DNA of 64,000 bases from Massilia rhizosphaerae. GTDB taxonomy: Bacteria > Pseudomonadota > Gammaproteobacteria > Burkholderiales > Burkholderiaceae_D. This document shows positions 10,875 to 20,558 of this stretch, piece by piece. The notes under the pieces are model-generated. The model had not been told where the DNA came from. It did no database searches and saw only the letters and a list, made by a program, of their open reading frames with translations. Both the position numbers and the translations under genes were made by a program. Position 1 is the first letter of the stretch, and each line of letters opens with the position of its first letter. The DNA lies in assembly GCF_016093545.1 (NCBI RefSeq), contig NZ_JADKYX010000001.1, positions 558,001 through 622,000 of the forward strand. The letters are read 5' to 3'.

Positions 10875-11510
10875 TCAGGGAATGTTCAGGAGTTTATGGG
10901 TCTGGAGGCTGAGCTTCCACTTGGGATTGCGGCGGCACGTGGCGATGGCCAGCTGCGTATTGAACTGCGCCAGCGGACCATCCATCGGTTGCACGAAGAA
11001 GTTGTCGAAATCCAGGTGTTCGTAGGCGGACAGGTCCTGGCCCGCCTGCGGGATGACGACCTTGATCTCGTTGCCGCGCTCGACCACCAGGGTCGACCCC
11101 ATCTTCGGACTCACGCAGATCCAGTCGACGCCGGGCGGGACGGGCAAGGTGCCGTTCGTCTCGATGGCGATCGTGAAGCCGGCCGCGTGCATGGCGTCGA
11201 TCAGGGCCGCGTCCAGTTGCAGCAAGGGCTCGCCGCCCGTGAACACGACGTATTTGCTGGCCGGATAGGTGTCCGGCCACAGGCCGTCGATCTCGGCCGC
11301 GAGGCCGGCGGCGTCCTTGAACTTGCCGCCCCGTTCGCCGTCCGTGCCCACGAAATCCGTGTCGCAGAATTGGCAGACGGCCGTGGCGCGGTCGCTCTCG
11401 CGGCCGGTCCACAGGTTGCAGCCGGAAAAGCGGCAGAACACGGCCGGACGGCCGGCATGGGCGCCCTCGCCTTGCAAGGTATAGAAGATTTCTTTGATGC
11501 TGTAAGTCAC
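10875..11510 (-). CDS. queE: 7-carboxy-7-deazaguanine synthase (radical SAM)
   Basis: Radical SAM enzyme that contracts 6-carboxytetrahydropterin to 7-carboxy-7-deazaguanine. The 211-residue protein opens with YSIKEIFYTLQGEGAHAGRP. The cluster cysteines are spaced C-x14-C-x2-C (GCNLWTGR through VCQFCDTDF) instead of the classic C-x3-C-x2-C, a variant known from Burkholderia QueE. VVFTGGEPLLQLD is the SAM-binding GGEP motif. It is the first gene of queE-queD-tadA; a TATAAT at 11550-11545 on the minus strand is a possible -10 box. Confidence 0.92.
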   Translation of the reverse strand: MTYSIKEIFYTLQGEGAHAGRPAVFCRFSGCNLWTGRESDRATAVCQFCDTDFVGTDGERGGKFKDAAGLAAEIDGLWPDTYPASKYVVFTGGEPLLQLDAALIDAMHAAGFTIAIETNGTLPVPPGVDWICVSPKMGSTLVVERGNEIKVVIPQAGQDLSAYEHLDFDNFFVQPMDGPLAQFNTQLAIATCRRNPKWKLSLQTHKLLNIP

Positions 11511-11589
11511 GGTAAAGATCCGGGGAAGCGCGCGTCAACCTTCCATTATACCGCGCGGGGACGAGGGCTTCTACTGCAGCATGGCGCGC

Positions 11590-14500
11590 TCAGCCGGGGG
11601 CGGATGCGGCGGGCGGCTCCGCTTGCCGCTCCGGACGAGGCGCCGCCTGGTACCGCGCGACAAGGGCCGCCAGCGCCTTCGTCTGGTAGCCTTGCGCCAG
11701 GGCGCGCACGCGCCTGGCGAACAGCGCGAAGGCGGGATCGAGCTTCTCCAGGTAGTCGGCCCGTGCGGCGATCGTTTGCATGTTACCTACGCGCACCAAC
11801 TGGAAGAGCGCGTCGATTTCCTCCGCAGGCGGAATCGCCGCTTCGACCGCCTCCTCGGCATTCGCTTCCAGGGCTTCCATGGACGCGGGCGCGCGCACCC
11901 AGGCCAGGGACAGCAGGCTGCCGATGGCCGCCAGCAGCAGATCCTGCTCGATCGGCTTCGCCAGGAATGCATTCGCCCCCGCCGCATCGCTTTTCGCCTT
12001 GTCCTCCTGGCTGGCGCTGGCGGTGACGTGCACGATGGGAACGTGGGACCAATCGGGCAGCTGGCGAATCCGGCGCGTCGCCTCGCGCCCGTCCATGACC
12101 GGCATCATCACGTCCATGAGGATCAGGTCGGGCTGAAAACTGTCGAGCATCGACAGGCATTCGGCGCCGTTCTTGGCATCGGCGACGCTGAAGCCCAGCG
12201 CCTGCAACATGTCCAGCAGCATGGCGCGGTTTTGCGGCACGTCGTCGACGATCAGCAAGCGCCGGCGCGGACCCTCGTAGCCGACCACGCCGCGTTCCGG
12301 AGCCGGCGCGCGCTCGGCCGCGCTGGCCACGGGCAGATCCAGTTCGAACCAGAACCGGCTGCCCCGCTCGGGTGCGCTCTCGACTTCGATCGTCCCCCCC
12401 ATCAGGCACACCAGTTTCTGGCTGATGGCCAAGCCCAGGCCGGTACCGCCTTCACGCCGCTTCGGATTCCCGACCTGTTCGAATGGCTGGAAGAGCCGGG
12501 CCAACTGGTCGGCGCTCATGCCGATCCCGCTGTCCTTCACCTCGAACCGCAGGCGTGTCCTGGCCGGCGCGCCCGGGTCCGCGCCGGCCAGGGGCACCGC
12601 AGTCACGCGCAGGGCCACCTCGCCCTGGTCGGTGAACTTGACGGCGTTGCCCAACAGGTTCAGCAGGATCTGGCGCAGGCACTTTTCGTCCACGGTGACG
12701 GCCGCGGGCAGGTCGGGCGCCGCGTCGTAGCTGAACAGCAGGCTCTTTTCTTCGGCCTTGACGCGCATGATGTCGACCACCACGCGCAGGAAGGTGGCGA
12801 GATGGGTGGGCGCCGGGAACAGCGTGAGCTTGCCGGCCTCCACACGCGACAGGTCGAGGATGTCGTTGATCAAGGTGAGCAGGTGGTGGCCGCTCTCGTA
12901 GATGGTGGTCAGGGCGCTGGCCTGGCGTTCGGTCAGCTGGTGCGTGTCGCGCCGCAGCAGCTGGGCATAGCCCATGATGGCGTTGAGCGGGGTGCGCAGT
13001 TCGTGGCTCATCTGCGCCAGGAAATCGCTGCGCTGGCGCGCCAGCCGCACCGCTTCGGCCAGCGCCGCCTCGCGCGCCGCCTCGGCGGCCTTGCGCTCGC
13101 TGACGTTATGCGCGGCCCCGACCATCCCCAGCAGCGTGCCGTCCTCGTCGAGCACCGGTGCGCGGTAGATCTCCATCCATGCCTGGCCCTGCGGGCCGTC
13201 CACCGCCTGTTCGACGGTGGTGCGTTGGCGCGTGCCCAGCACAACCGCGTCGGAGGCCATGAAGCGCTCGGCCAGGTCGGGCGGCCAGAGCCTCTCGTCG
13301 GTCCGGCCCAGCATCTCTTCGACGCGACGGCCGCAAGCCGCCGCGTTGGCCTGGTTGACGGCCAGGTAGCGCCGCTCCGGATCCTTGAGCCAGACCCACA
13401 GGGGCAACGTGTCGATCAGCGTGCGCAGATAAAGCGTCTGCTGGCGCAACTCGGCGGTGCGGGTCTGCACGCGCTGCTCGAGGGTCTCGAACGCGCGCTG
13501 GAGGTCGGCCGTCATGACGTTGAAGGCCGCGCTGAGTTCGCCGATTTCGTCCGGGGCCGTGACCGGGACGAAGACCAACGGTTCCAGCGGCGCGGCGCCC
13601 TCCCCGGCCGATGCGCTCACCGCCTGCTGGCGCTTCCGTCCGATGCGCTTGACGGCGCGGGTCAGGGCGACGATCGGATCGATGAAGCGGCCCACCCAAT
13701 ACATGCCCACGGCAAGGCTGAGCGCCAGGATGAAACTCGAGGCCACCAGGATCGCGCTCACGGTCTGGCGGATGTTGTGCAGGGTGCTCGCCCGCGAGGC
13801 GCTCAGCCCCAGCATCAGGCGGGTGCGGTGGTCGAGTTGCCAGGGTAGCAGTGCCGCGTAGAACGATCCATGCGCGGCCTGGACGGTGCGTATCGTGACC
13901 GCGGGTTGGCGGGCGGCCGCGCGCACCAGCGGCTCCGGCATGACGGAGGCCTCGCCCAGATACTGGCGATGGCTGCCGTCGGGCGAGAACAGCTCCGGCG
14001 TCATCCCGGTCTGGGCGGCGACGGCGCCGAGCAGGGAGCGGTCGAGCAGCAGGCTGAACACCAGGACCGCGACGATCTTGCGCTGGCCGTCCGCCGGCGG
14101 GGGCGGCTGCGGGCGCGTCGAGTCGGCGACCGCCATGTCGGACACCAGGCGGTACCTGCGCAAGCCAAAGTCGCTCTTAAAGGCTTCGAACACTCCTTGC
14201 ACCGGGACCATGATGTCGAGCGTGGCAAACGCGGGAGCGGGAAAGGCGACCGACACGGCAGGATGCGTCACGCCGGCCAGGGTGGCCGGGACGCCGGGCG
14301 CCAACGCCCCGGGGCGCCAGGCCGGCCAATTCTGGAAGTTCAGGTTGCCGTCCGGGGTGGCCCGGGTGACGACCCAGATCCAGTCGCCGTTTCCACGCTG
14401 GCGCGTCATGCCGGCCTCCGACGCCGACACGGCATAGCTCAACTTGCCATTGGTGTAGACGGCGATCCGCGAAAACCCGCCGGTGCGCAGCGCGAGGTAC

Positions 14501-14856
14501 AAGCGGTTGAGCGAGACCGACTTGGCATACGACAGGCCGCGGGCGAGCGTGACGGCATCGAGGGCCGGCCACGTCTTCGCTTCGGCGTTCAACGCTTCCA
14601 GCACGATGAGTTCATCGAGCTGGTTCAGGACGTTCGTGTCGCCTGCCGTGGACAGGGCCGCGCCCAGCAGGCGGCGGGTCGTGGTTTGCAGGTCGTCATG
14701 CCAGGCGCGCAGTGAACGATTCAGCGCGACGAAGGCGGTGTCCTGATTCTGCTGGTCGGTGAAATAGGACGCCAGCAACGCGTCCAGCGCGGTCGTCAGC
14801 GACAGCACCCCGACCAGCACGAGCAACACCTTCCGCTTGATGCCGGGTTTGCTCAT
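11590..14856 (-). CDS. membrane hybrid sensor histidine kinase
   Basis: Protein of 1088 residues. Order: short cytoplasmic start, first membrane helix at about 10-30, large periplasmic sensor region (about 31-365) with no family I recognise with certainty, second helix about 368-392, HAMP-like linker, PAS domain (about 470-590), HisKA with SHELRTPLNAI (phospho-histidine near 617), HATPase with NLLGNAVKF (near 735) and GTGLGLAI, receiver with acceptor Asp in LILMDVMMPVMDG (near 912), and a helical C-terminal extension. No DNA-binding output is present, so a separate regulator must act downstream. It is the last gene of a tight operon after the TonB receptor and a binding protein, which suggests it senses what they capture. 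Confidence 0.9.
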   Translation of the reverse strand: MSKPGIKRKVLLVLVGVLSLTTALDALLASYFTDQQNQDTAFVALNRSLRAWHDDLQTTTRRLLGAALSTAGDTNVLNQLDELIVLEALNAEAKTWPALDAVTLARGLSYAKSVSLNRLYLALRTGGFSRIAVYTNGKLSYAVSASEAGMTRQRGNGDWIWVVTRATPDGNLNFQNWPAWRPGALAPGVPATLAGVTHPAVSVAFPAPAFATLDIMVPVQGVFEAFKSDFGLRRYRLVSDMAVADSTRPQPPPPADGQRKIVAVLVFSLLLDRSLLGAVAAQTGMTPELFSPDGSHRQYLGEASVMPEPLVRAAARQPAVTIRTVQAAHGSFYAALLPWQLDHRTRLMLGLSASRASTLHNIRQTVSAILVASSFILALSLAVGMYWVGRFIDPIVALTRAVKRIGRKRQQAVSASAGEGAAPLEPLVFVPVTAPDEIGELSAAFNVMTADLQRAFETLEQRVQTRTAELRQQTLYLRTLIDTLPLWVWLKDPERRYLAVNQANAAACGRRVEEMLGRTDERLWPPDLAERFMASDAVVLGTRQRTTVEQAVDGPQGQAWMEIYRAPVLDEDGTLLGMVGAAHNVSERKAAEAAREAALAEAVRLARQRSDFLAQMSHELRTPLNAIMGYAQLLRRDTHQLTERQASALTTIYESGHHLLTLINDILDLSRVEAGKLTLFPAPTHLATFLRVVVDIMRVKAEEKSLLFSYDAAPDLPAAVTVDEKCLRQILLNLLGNAVKFTDQGEVALRVTAVPLAGADPGAPARTRLRFEVKDSGIGMSADQLARLFQPFEQVGNPKRREGGTGLGLAISQKLVCLMGGTIEVESAPERGSRFWFELDLPVASAAERAPAPERGVVGYEGPRRRLLIVDDVPQNRAMLLDMLQALGFSVADAKNGAECLSMLDSFQPDLILMDVMMPVMDGREATRRIRQLPDWSHVPIVHVTASASQEDKAKSDAAGANAFLAKPIEQDLLLAAIGSLLSLAWVRAPASMEALEANAEEAVEAAIPPAEEIDALFQLVRVGNMQTIAARADYLEKLDPAFALFARRVRALAQGYQTKALAALVARYQAAPRPERQAEPPAASAPG

Positions 14857-14878
14857 GGCAGCGAGCCGGGCGCGGCCG

Positions 14879-16195
14879 TCATGGATACGGATAGCCGTCG
14901 TGCGCGGCGATCTCGCGATCGATGCGGTCGGCGGCGTTGCTCAGTTCGGTTTGGGCGTCGCCGCCCATCACGATGTTCACGATGGCATTGCGGAACTCCT
15001 GGCTGAGCGAGCCATAGGCCGGGGTCGCCGGACGCGGTACGCCGCCCAGTTCCAGTTGGCGCACGACGAGGTGCAGGGGGCCGCCGGCGCCGTACAGCGG
15101 CGAGCGGCGCAAGGCCGAGCGGCGCGCCGGCACGGCGCCGTTGAGATTCGTCATGCGCAGGATGCCCTCGGTCGACAGCAGGTCGGCCATGAAGGCCCAT
15201 GCGCCTTCCGGCGCGGGGCAGGTGCTGGAGATCGCCCAGGCCCACGACCCCATGCCGGTCTTGACGCCCCGGCCGAAATCCGGCAGGGGCAACACGACCA
15301 GATCGCGGCCCAGGGCCTGGCGCGCGGAGCGGTAGTGCCAGTGTCCGTTCCAGGCCAGGGCCACCCTGCCCTTTTCCAGGTCGTCCGGACTGTCGCGCAC
15401 GCCGGCCCAGCCGGCATCGAACCAGTGCCGGATGCGCCGGACCGCGGCGAGCGAGCGCGGCCCGTCCAGCACGCCCTTGGCCGTGCCGTGCGGGCCGCGA
15501 TCGATCAGGTCGCCCCCAAAGCCCTGCAGGATGGGGGAGTAGGCATAGGTGATGAACTCGTCGCCGCGGCCATTGTAGAAGGCCATCGTGAGCGGGTATG
15601 CGAACTTGCCGGTGGCCGCCAGACGCGCCAGTACCTGCTCGAACTCGTCCAGGCGCCACGGCGCTTTCAAGGTCGGGATACGCGCGCCGACGGCGCGCAG
15701 GTAGCGCAGATTGCCCCACAGGACGAGGCCGGACTCGAACTGGCCCAGGCTGTAGAGCCGGCCCTGGTAGCGCCCCTGTTCGACGACGGACGGGAGAAAG
15801 TCGTCCAGCATCTTGCGTGGCACGAAGCGGTCGATGGGCTGGAAATCCTGCGGCCACGCGAACTCGGCCAGGTAAGGGCCGTCGATATCGAGCAGGCAAG
15901 GCAGGCTGCCGTTGGCCGCCTGGTGGTGCACCCAGGTGGGGAAGTCACGGCGCATGGAAGGGAGAAATTCGACCCGGTAAGTGTGCTGGCGCCGGTTGAA
16001 GGCATCGGCCGCGGCCTTCACGGCGCCATATTCGGGCGATTCCGGCTCGGCATGGGTCCAGGCGGTGACGAGGATGGGCCGGGCCGGCGCAGCAGCGCCG
16101 CCCTGGACGGCGCAAAGCAGCAACGCCGCCAGCGCGGCCCGCCCGCGCCGCCGCAGCGGTTCGCTTCGCCGCCATCCGCCGCCTGCCCCGGTCAT
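14879..16195 (-). CDS. extracellular solute-binding protein (sugar-type, family 1), orphan
   Basis: Periplasmic binding protein of 438 residues. The N-terminus has a signal peptide (AALAALLLCAVQGGAAA, residues about 20-36). The body resembles carbohydrate-binding proteins of ABC importers: ILVTAWTHAEPESPEYGAVK, AADAFNRRQ, ALAWNGHWHYRSA, WAWAISSTCPAPEGAWAF and VPARRSALRRSP. No permease or ATPase gene is present nearby. It lies 18 bases after the TonB receptor and 22 bases before a membrane hybrid kinase. A role in presenting a ligand to the kinase is therefore as likely as a role in uptake. The ligand is unknown. Confidence 0.85.
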   Translation of the reverse strand: MTGAGGGWRRSEPLRRRGRAALAALLLCAVQGGAAAPARPILVTAWTHAEPESPEYGAVKAAADAFNRRQHTYRVEFLPSMRRDFPTWVHHQAANGSLPCLLDIDGPYLAEFAWPQDFQPIDRFVPRKMLDDFLPSVVEQGRYQGRLYSLGQFESGLVLWGNLRYLRAVGARIPTLKAPWRLDEFEQVLARLAATGKFAYPLTMAFYNGRGDEFITYAYSPILQGFGGDLIDRGPHGTAKGVLDGPRSLAAVRRIRHWFDAGWAGVRDSPDDLEKGRVALAWNGHWHYRSARQALGRDLVVLPLPDFGRGVKTGMGSWAWAISSTCPAPEGAWAFMADLLSTEGILRMTNLNGAVPARRSALRRSPLYGAGGPLHLVVRQLELGGVPRPATPAYGSLSQEFRNAIVNIVMGGDAQTELSNAADRIDREIAAHDGYPYP

Positions 16196-16213
16196 CGTCG
16201 CTTGGCCCCCCGC

Positions 16214-18730
16214 TTACCAGTTGTACGTCAAACTCATGCGCACGGTCCGGCCGAAGATGGGACGCGCATAGATGGCGTTGCCGGTGCCCTGCCCCTCCAG
16301 CGCATCGGTGCGCGGATTGCCTTCGGTCAGCCCGATCTCGTTGGTGAGGTTCGCCCCCGCCACCTGCAGGCGCAAATGGGAATCCAGGTCGACGATCAAT
16401 CCCGCGTCCAGGGTCGTATAGGCCGGAAGGCGGGTCGAGTTATTGCTGTCGACGTAGCGCTGTCCCTGGTAGGACACGGTCGCGTACCCTTTGCTCCGGT
16501 AGCCGAACAGGTCGAAGTCGAGGGTTGGCGTGAAGCTGCCGAGCACCTTGGGAAAACGCGCGATCTGATTGCCTTCCACGCCGGGAATCGCCCGCCCCGT
16601 GGATAGCTCGGCGAGGCTCTTGTAGCGCGGATTTTGCAGGGTGAGGTTCCCGGTCAGTTCCAGCTTGGGCACCACGCGCCAGGTGCCCTCGAATTCGACG
16701 CCATAATTCTCGGTGGTGCCGACGAAGTCGGTCGACACCACCTGGCCGTCGGCACCTACCGTGAGCGCCGCGTCGCGCAAGGGCTTGAAGCGGTTCCAGA
16801 ACACGGTGGCGTAGGCGGCGCCGCCCGGGAAGCGATGCTTGGTGCCGAACTCGGCCTGCCTGACGGTCGAGTTGAAGGCCGGGGCCTGGGTCGCCCCGAG
16901 ATAGATGTTGGACAGGGCCGGCGTGCGGAACGACGAGGTGTAGCGCGCGAAGGCGCCGAATTCGGGCGTGAACTCGTAGTTGCCGCCCAGGGTCCAGGCG
17001 GTGCCCCTGAAATGCTCGCGCCGCCGGTCGACGCTGCCGGATGGCCCGCCCACGTTGTCGTCGGCCAGCGTCGCCGGGTTGCCCAGGTCCCGGGTGGCGC
17101 GGATGACGGCGTAGCCGTGCTGGCGCGTCGACTGGTGGCGCACGCCGCCGTCCAGGCGCAGGTGCCTGGACAGTTTCCACTCGTCGGCCGCGTACAGTGC
17201 CCACAGGGTGCCGTCGACGGCGCCGCCCATGTCGTTGTTGTCGCCATAGTCGAGAAACCCGTTCTCGGTTACCGAGCCCAGCGTATTGCCGGCCCGGTCG
17301 AGCGCGATCAGGTCGAGCGCGCGCGGACGGTCGCGCATTTCCATCAACATGGCGTTGAACAGGCGCGACTGCCTGAACCTGTAGTCGCTGAAATACAGGC
17401 CGCCCGTCAGCGTGTGGCTGCCCGGTCCGATGCCGGCCCATTCCCGGCTGAGACGGAAGTCGTTCATGAAATTGGAAAACTTGGTGTCGACGCTCCACCA
17501 GCCCCCGCGGATCACCAGTCCGTCGGTGCCGGCCGGGTCGAAGGGGATGCGCCCCCCGCCCGGGCCGCGCGCGTTGGCCAGCACGTACGCCAGCCGGTCC
17601 ACGGCGGGACCGAAGGCGGCGCGCGCGCGGTCCAGCTGCGCGGCCTGGAAGGCGGCCGCGTCGTCGGGCGGGGTCAGGGAGAACAAGGCGTTGAACTTGA
17701 CGCTTCCGTCGGTGTAGCGGACCTTGTCCTGCAGGGTCCAGCCGCTCGCGAGCCGCCAGTCGAGGCTGGCGCCAACGACGTTCACCCGGGGGAACACGCC
17801 GTCGGCCAGGTCCTCGTTGTCGATGGCGCCGCCCGGCGTGCCGTCGAGGGTGCGGATGCGCACGTTGCGGAAGTCGTTCGAGGTCAGCGTGCCGCTGCGC
17901 GGGTCGAGCAGATGGGACAGGGAACGTCCCGGCGCGCGCGGGTCGGCCAAGGGCACCGGCAGGTAAAAGATGGTGCGGTCGTGGAGGCGGCCGGCATACA
18001 GGTTCAGTTCGCCTTGGCGCAGGGTGCGCGTCAGGTTGACGCGGAATTGTCCGCCGCGGTCGGCCGTGAAGCCGGGCTTGCGCAGCCCGTCGTCGAACCG
18101 GTAGTAGCCGCCCATGCTGAGCAGCCATCCGTGGCCGACCGGTCCGGTCCACGCGCCGTCGAATCGGACCAGCCCGTAGTCGCCGAGGGTGCCGCGCACC
18201 GTGCCATGCGGTTCCGGCGTGCCCTTCCTGGTGATGAAGTTGACGGTCGCTCCCGGCGCGTTCGACGTGTAGATCGGCGAGGTGCCTCCGCGCACCGCCT
18301 CCAGGTGGTCGGTCATCAGGTCGACGCGCATCAGCTCGTCGGCGTTCAGGAAATCCTCCTGCGATTCCTGGAAGACCGGCAAGCCGTCCTGTAACAGTGG
18401 AACGAACTGGAAATTGGTGACGGGCAAACCGCGTACGTTGATATTGTTGCCGCTCTCGCCGCCGGACGGTTCGCTGACGAAGCCGGCCAGCTTGCCGAGC
18501 AGGTCGACCGTGTTGAGCGGCGCGTAGCGTTCGATTTGTTCCTCGGAAATGGAGGAATTGGCGTAGGCCGCATCGAAAGTGCGGCGCTTGAACGCGGTGC
18601 CGGTGACGATGACAGTGTCGATTGGCGCGGCGGCTGGCCCCATGGGGGCCTGGGCGCTGACCGGGCCTGCTTGCAACAGCGGTGCCAACAGGGCGGCGAC
18701 GCACAGCCTTGGTGCGGGGGACTTATGCAT
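16214..18730 (-). CDS. TonB-dependent outer-membrane receptor
   Basis: Outer-membrane gated channel of 838 residues. Signal peptide with cleavage near VSAQA; TonB-box-like DTVIVTG about residue 38; plug domain with GNNINVRGLPVTNFQFVPLL (in part) and VRGGTSPIYTSNAPGATVNF (in part); then a 22-strand barrel ending in the aromatic C-terminus MSLTYNW. SAFRTPALSN-like text appears as SSFRTPALSNIYLG. The substrate is not evident. The adjacent sugar-type binding protein suggests a carbohydrate or related molecule rather than iron, but this is inference. First gene of an operon with the binding protein and the hybrid kinase. Confidence 0.93.
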   Translation of the reverse strand: MHKSPAPRLCVAALLAPLLQAGPVSAQAPMGPAAAPIDTVIVTGTAFKRRTFDAAYANSSISEEQIERYAPLNTVDLLGKLAGFVSEPSGGESGNNINVRGLPVTNFQFVPLLQDGLPVFQESQEDFLNADELMRVDLMTDHLEAVRGGTSPIYTSNAPGATVNFITRKGTPEPHGTVRGTLGDYGLVRFDGAWTGPVGHGWLLSMGGYYRFDDGLRKPGFTADRGGQFRVNLTRTLRQGELNLYAGRLHDRTIFYLPVPLADPRAPGRSLSHLLDPRSGTLTSNDFRNVRIRTLDGTPGGAIDNEDLADGVFPRVNVVGASLDWRLASGWTLQDKVRYTDGSVKFNALFSLTPPDDAAAFQAAQLDRARAAFGPAVDRLAYVLANARGPGGGRIPFDPAGTDGLVIRGGWWSVDTKFSNFMNDFRLSREWAGIGPGSHTLTGGLYFSDYRFRQSRLFNAMLMEMRDRPRALDLIALDRAGNTLGSVTENGFLDYGDNNDMGGAVDGTLWALYAADEWKLSRHLRLDGGVRHQSTRQHGYAVIRATRDLGNPATLADDNVGGPSGSVDRRREHFRGTAWTLGGNYEFTPEFGAFARYTSSFRTPALSNIYLGATQAPAFNSTVRQAEFGTKHRFPGGAAYATVFWNRFKPLRDAALTVGADGQVVSTDFVGTTENYGVEFEGTWRVVPKLELTGNLTLQNPRYKSLAELSTGRAIPGVEGNQIARFPKVLGSFTPTLDFDLFGYRSKGYATVSYQGQRYVDSNNSTRLPAYTTLDAGLIVDLDSHLRLQVAGANLTNEIGLTEGNPRTDALEGQGTGNAIYARPIFGRTVRMSLTYNW

Positions 18731-18762
18731 ATTTCCATCCGGGCGATCGGGATCGTGGGCAA

Positions 18763-18791
18763 ATACGACTTCAAGTGCCGGCTATTGTCAA
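18763..18791 (-). promoter_or_regulatory. candidate promoter of the TonB receptor operon
   Basis: On the minus strand a perfect TTGACA (18791-18786) is followed after 17 bases by TCGTAT (18768-18763), a weak -10. The receptor ATG is about 33 bases further on. The -35 is convincing, the -10 is poor, which would fit an activated promoter. Confidence 0.35.
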
Positions 18792-18957
18792 AGCAACTAA
18801 AACACTTGGATGAGACATGGCCCGAAAGGTTCCGCCGTCCACCTGATGGCTGTGTCTGGAGTTGACCATGAGCAAAAACGCGCCGTTCAGAAAGTCGTAC
18901 CTTTGAGTACGGAAAGTTCCTAATCGCGTCGTCCAAGTCCTCGTCGAAGGGATCGTC

Positions 18958-19443
18958 ATGAAGACCATGCTGCGCCAGTCGCTGCGCGCCACCCTCGGAG
19001 CCCTGTTGTTGCTCGGCTTGTGGATCGGCTTGTCCGACCGCACCGCCGTGCCCGCCCTGCCCGACCGGCTGCAGCTGGGCGTCCTCATGCTCGTCACGAT
19101 GACCGTGCTCTTCGCCACGCTGTTCCGGCGCGTGCGCAGCGAGGACCGGATCGCGCGCCTGGAAGCGGCGCTGTGCCGCGAACAAAAGGCGCGCAGCCAG
19201 GCCGACCAGGCGCTGGCGGAGTCCGACATGTTGCTGGGTCGCCTCACCGCCGGCGCGGAAGGCCGGCGCGGCAATCTCGATCCGCTGGCGCAATTGGTGG
19301 CGATCCAGTCCGAACTGCTGCAGGTGCGCCGCCAGTACGCCCTGGAAGATCCGCTGCTGGCCTCGCGCATCGACTTGCTGTGTACGCGCGTGGACCGCGT
19401 CGCCCACGCGATCGTCGCCGCGCACGCCTGCGACCCGGGGTGA
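18958..19443 (+). CDS. hypothetical membrane protein with coiled-coil tail
   Basis: Protein of 161 residues I do not recognise. Two hydrophobic segments (about 12-25 and 38-56) form a short hairpin in the inner membrane. They are followed by a charged helical region (RSEDRIARLEAALCREQKARSQADQAL, in part) likely to be coiled coil. The layout suggests a small membrane-anchored structural or signalling partner. It is divergent from the TonB receptor operon and 106 bases upstream of a diguanylate cyclase in the same direction. Confidence 0.65.
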   Translation: MKTMLRQSLRATLGALLLLGLWIGLSDRTAVPALPDRLQLGVLMLVTMTVLFATLFRRVRSEDRIARLEAALCREQKARSQADQALAESDMLLGRLTAGAEGRRGNLDPLAQLVAIQSELLQVRRQYALEDPLLASRIDLLCTRVDRVAHAIVAAHACDPG

Positions 19444-19549
19444 CCGGCCGCCCATCCCGCTTGCTCAAGATCAAGGGGGCGCCGTTGTCCGTGGCGCACA
19501 ATCGGTTCTCGTCAGCAAGTTATTGCTAAACAGAACCGAAGGACGGGTC

Positions 19550-20542
19550 ATGACAAGCACAACAACAATACATCGCCTCATGGATTCCTCGGGCGCGATC
19601 GGAGCGGATCGCGCTTTCTCCCACCAGCTGATGGAGACGCTGGCCATTCCCATCTTCGTCCTCGACACGACCTCCCGCGTCATGCTGTGGAACCGCGCCT
19701 GCGAACGCCTGACGGGCGTGCCCGCGCGCGAGATCCTCGGCACGCGCGACCATTGGCGCAGTTTTTTCGAAGAGCGCCGGCCCACCCTCGCCGATCTGCT
19801 GATCGAGGACCGCGCCGCCGACGCGCTGCGGATCCAGCCGCGCGCGGGCCTGGCCGACGAACAGCACATGTCGGCCGAAAGCTGGTGCGACATGCCGCGC
19901 GTGGGCCGGCGGCGCTACCTGGCGGCGGACGCCAGCCCGATCTACGACGACCGCGGCCGGCTGGCGGCCGTCGTCGAAACGTTGCGCGACATGACGGACG
20001 AGAAACTGGCCCAGATCGCCCTCGAGCAACTGGCCACCCGTGACGGCCTGACGGGCCTGGCCAACCGCCGCTGCTTCGACGAGACCCTGCACGCGGAATG
20101 GACGCGTGCGCTGCGCCAGCGCCAGCCGCTGTCGCTGCTGATGGTGGACGTCGACAATTTCAAGGCCTATAACGATGCGAACGGCCACCTGGGCGGCGAC
20201 GAATGCCTCAAGCGCATCGCCACGGCCGTCGCCAGCGAGATGCGCGCCAACGACCTCGTCGCCCGCTACGGCGGCGAGGAATTCGCCGTCATCCTGCCGA
20301 ACCAGTCCCTGAAGGGCGCGGCCAGCGTGGCCGAACGCATCCGCACCCGCGTCGAGCAACTGCAAGTCCCCAACCGCCTGGCGCCCGGCGAGCACGTCAC
20401 CGTGTCCATCGGCGCCGCCACGGCCATCGCCTCGCCGGACAACAGCGCCAGCGAACTGGTCGCCATCGCCGACGCCGCGCTGTACCGCGCCAAACACATG
20501 GGCAGGAACCGGATCAGCCTGCCGCTGACCGAACTGGCCTGA
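19550..20542 (+). CDS. PAS-GGDEF diguanylate cyclase
   Basis: Soluble protein of 330 residues that should make cyclic di-GMP. An N-terminal PAS domain (about 20-150, IPIFVLDTTSRVMLWNRACERL in part) precedes a GGDEF domain (about 165-325). The active site reads RYGGEEF. An RxxD inhibitory site (RAND) sits exactly five residues before it, so product inhibition is expected. DGLTGLANRRCFDE is the usual domain opening. The ATG at 19550 was preferred over TTG 19523 because GAAGGA lies just upstream. The PAS signal is unknown. Confidence 0.92.
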   Translation: MTSTTTIHRLMDSSGAIGADRAFSHQLMETLAIPIFVLDTTSRVMLWNRACERLTGVPAREILGTRDHWRSFFEERRPTLADLLIEDRAADALRIQPRAGLADEQHMSAESWCDMPRVGRRRYLAADASPIYDDRGRLAAVVETLRDMTDEKLAQIALEQLATRDGLTGLANRRCFDETLHAEWTRALRQRQPLSLLMVDVDNFKAYNDANGHLGGDECLKRIATAVASEMRANDLVARYGGEEFAVILPNQSLKGAASVAERIRTRVEQLQVPNRLAPGEHVTVSIGAATAIASPDNSASELVAIADAALYRAKHMGRNRISLPLTELA

Positions 20543-20558
20543 TCCGGTTCGCGGCGCC

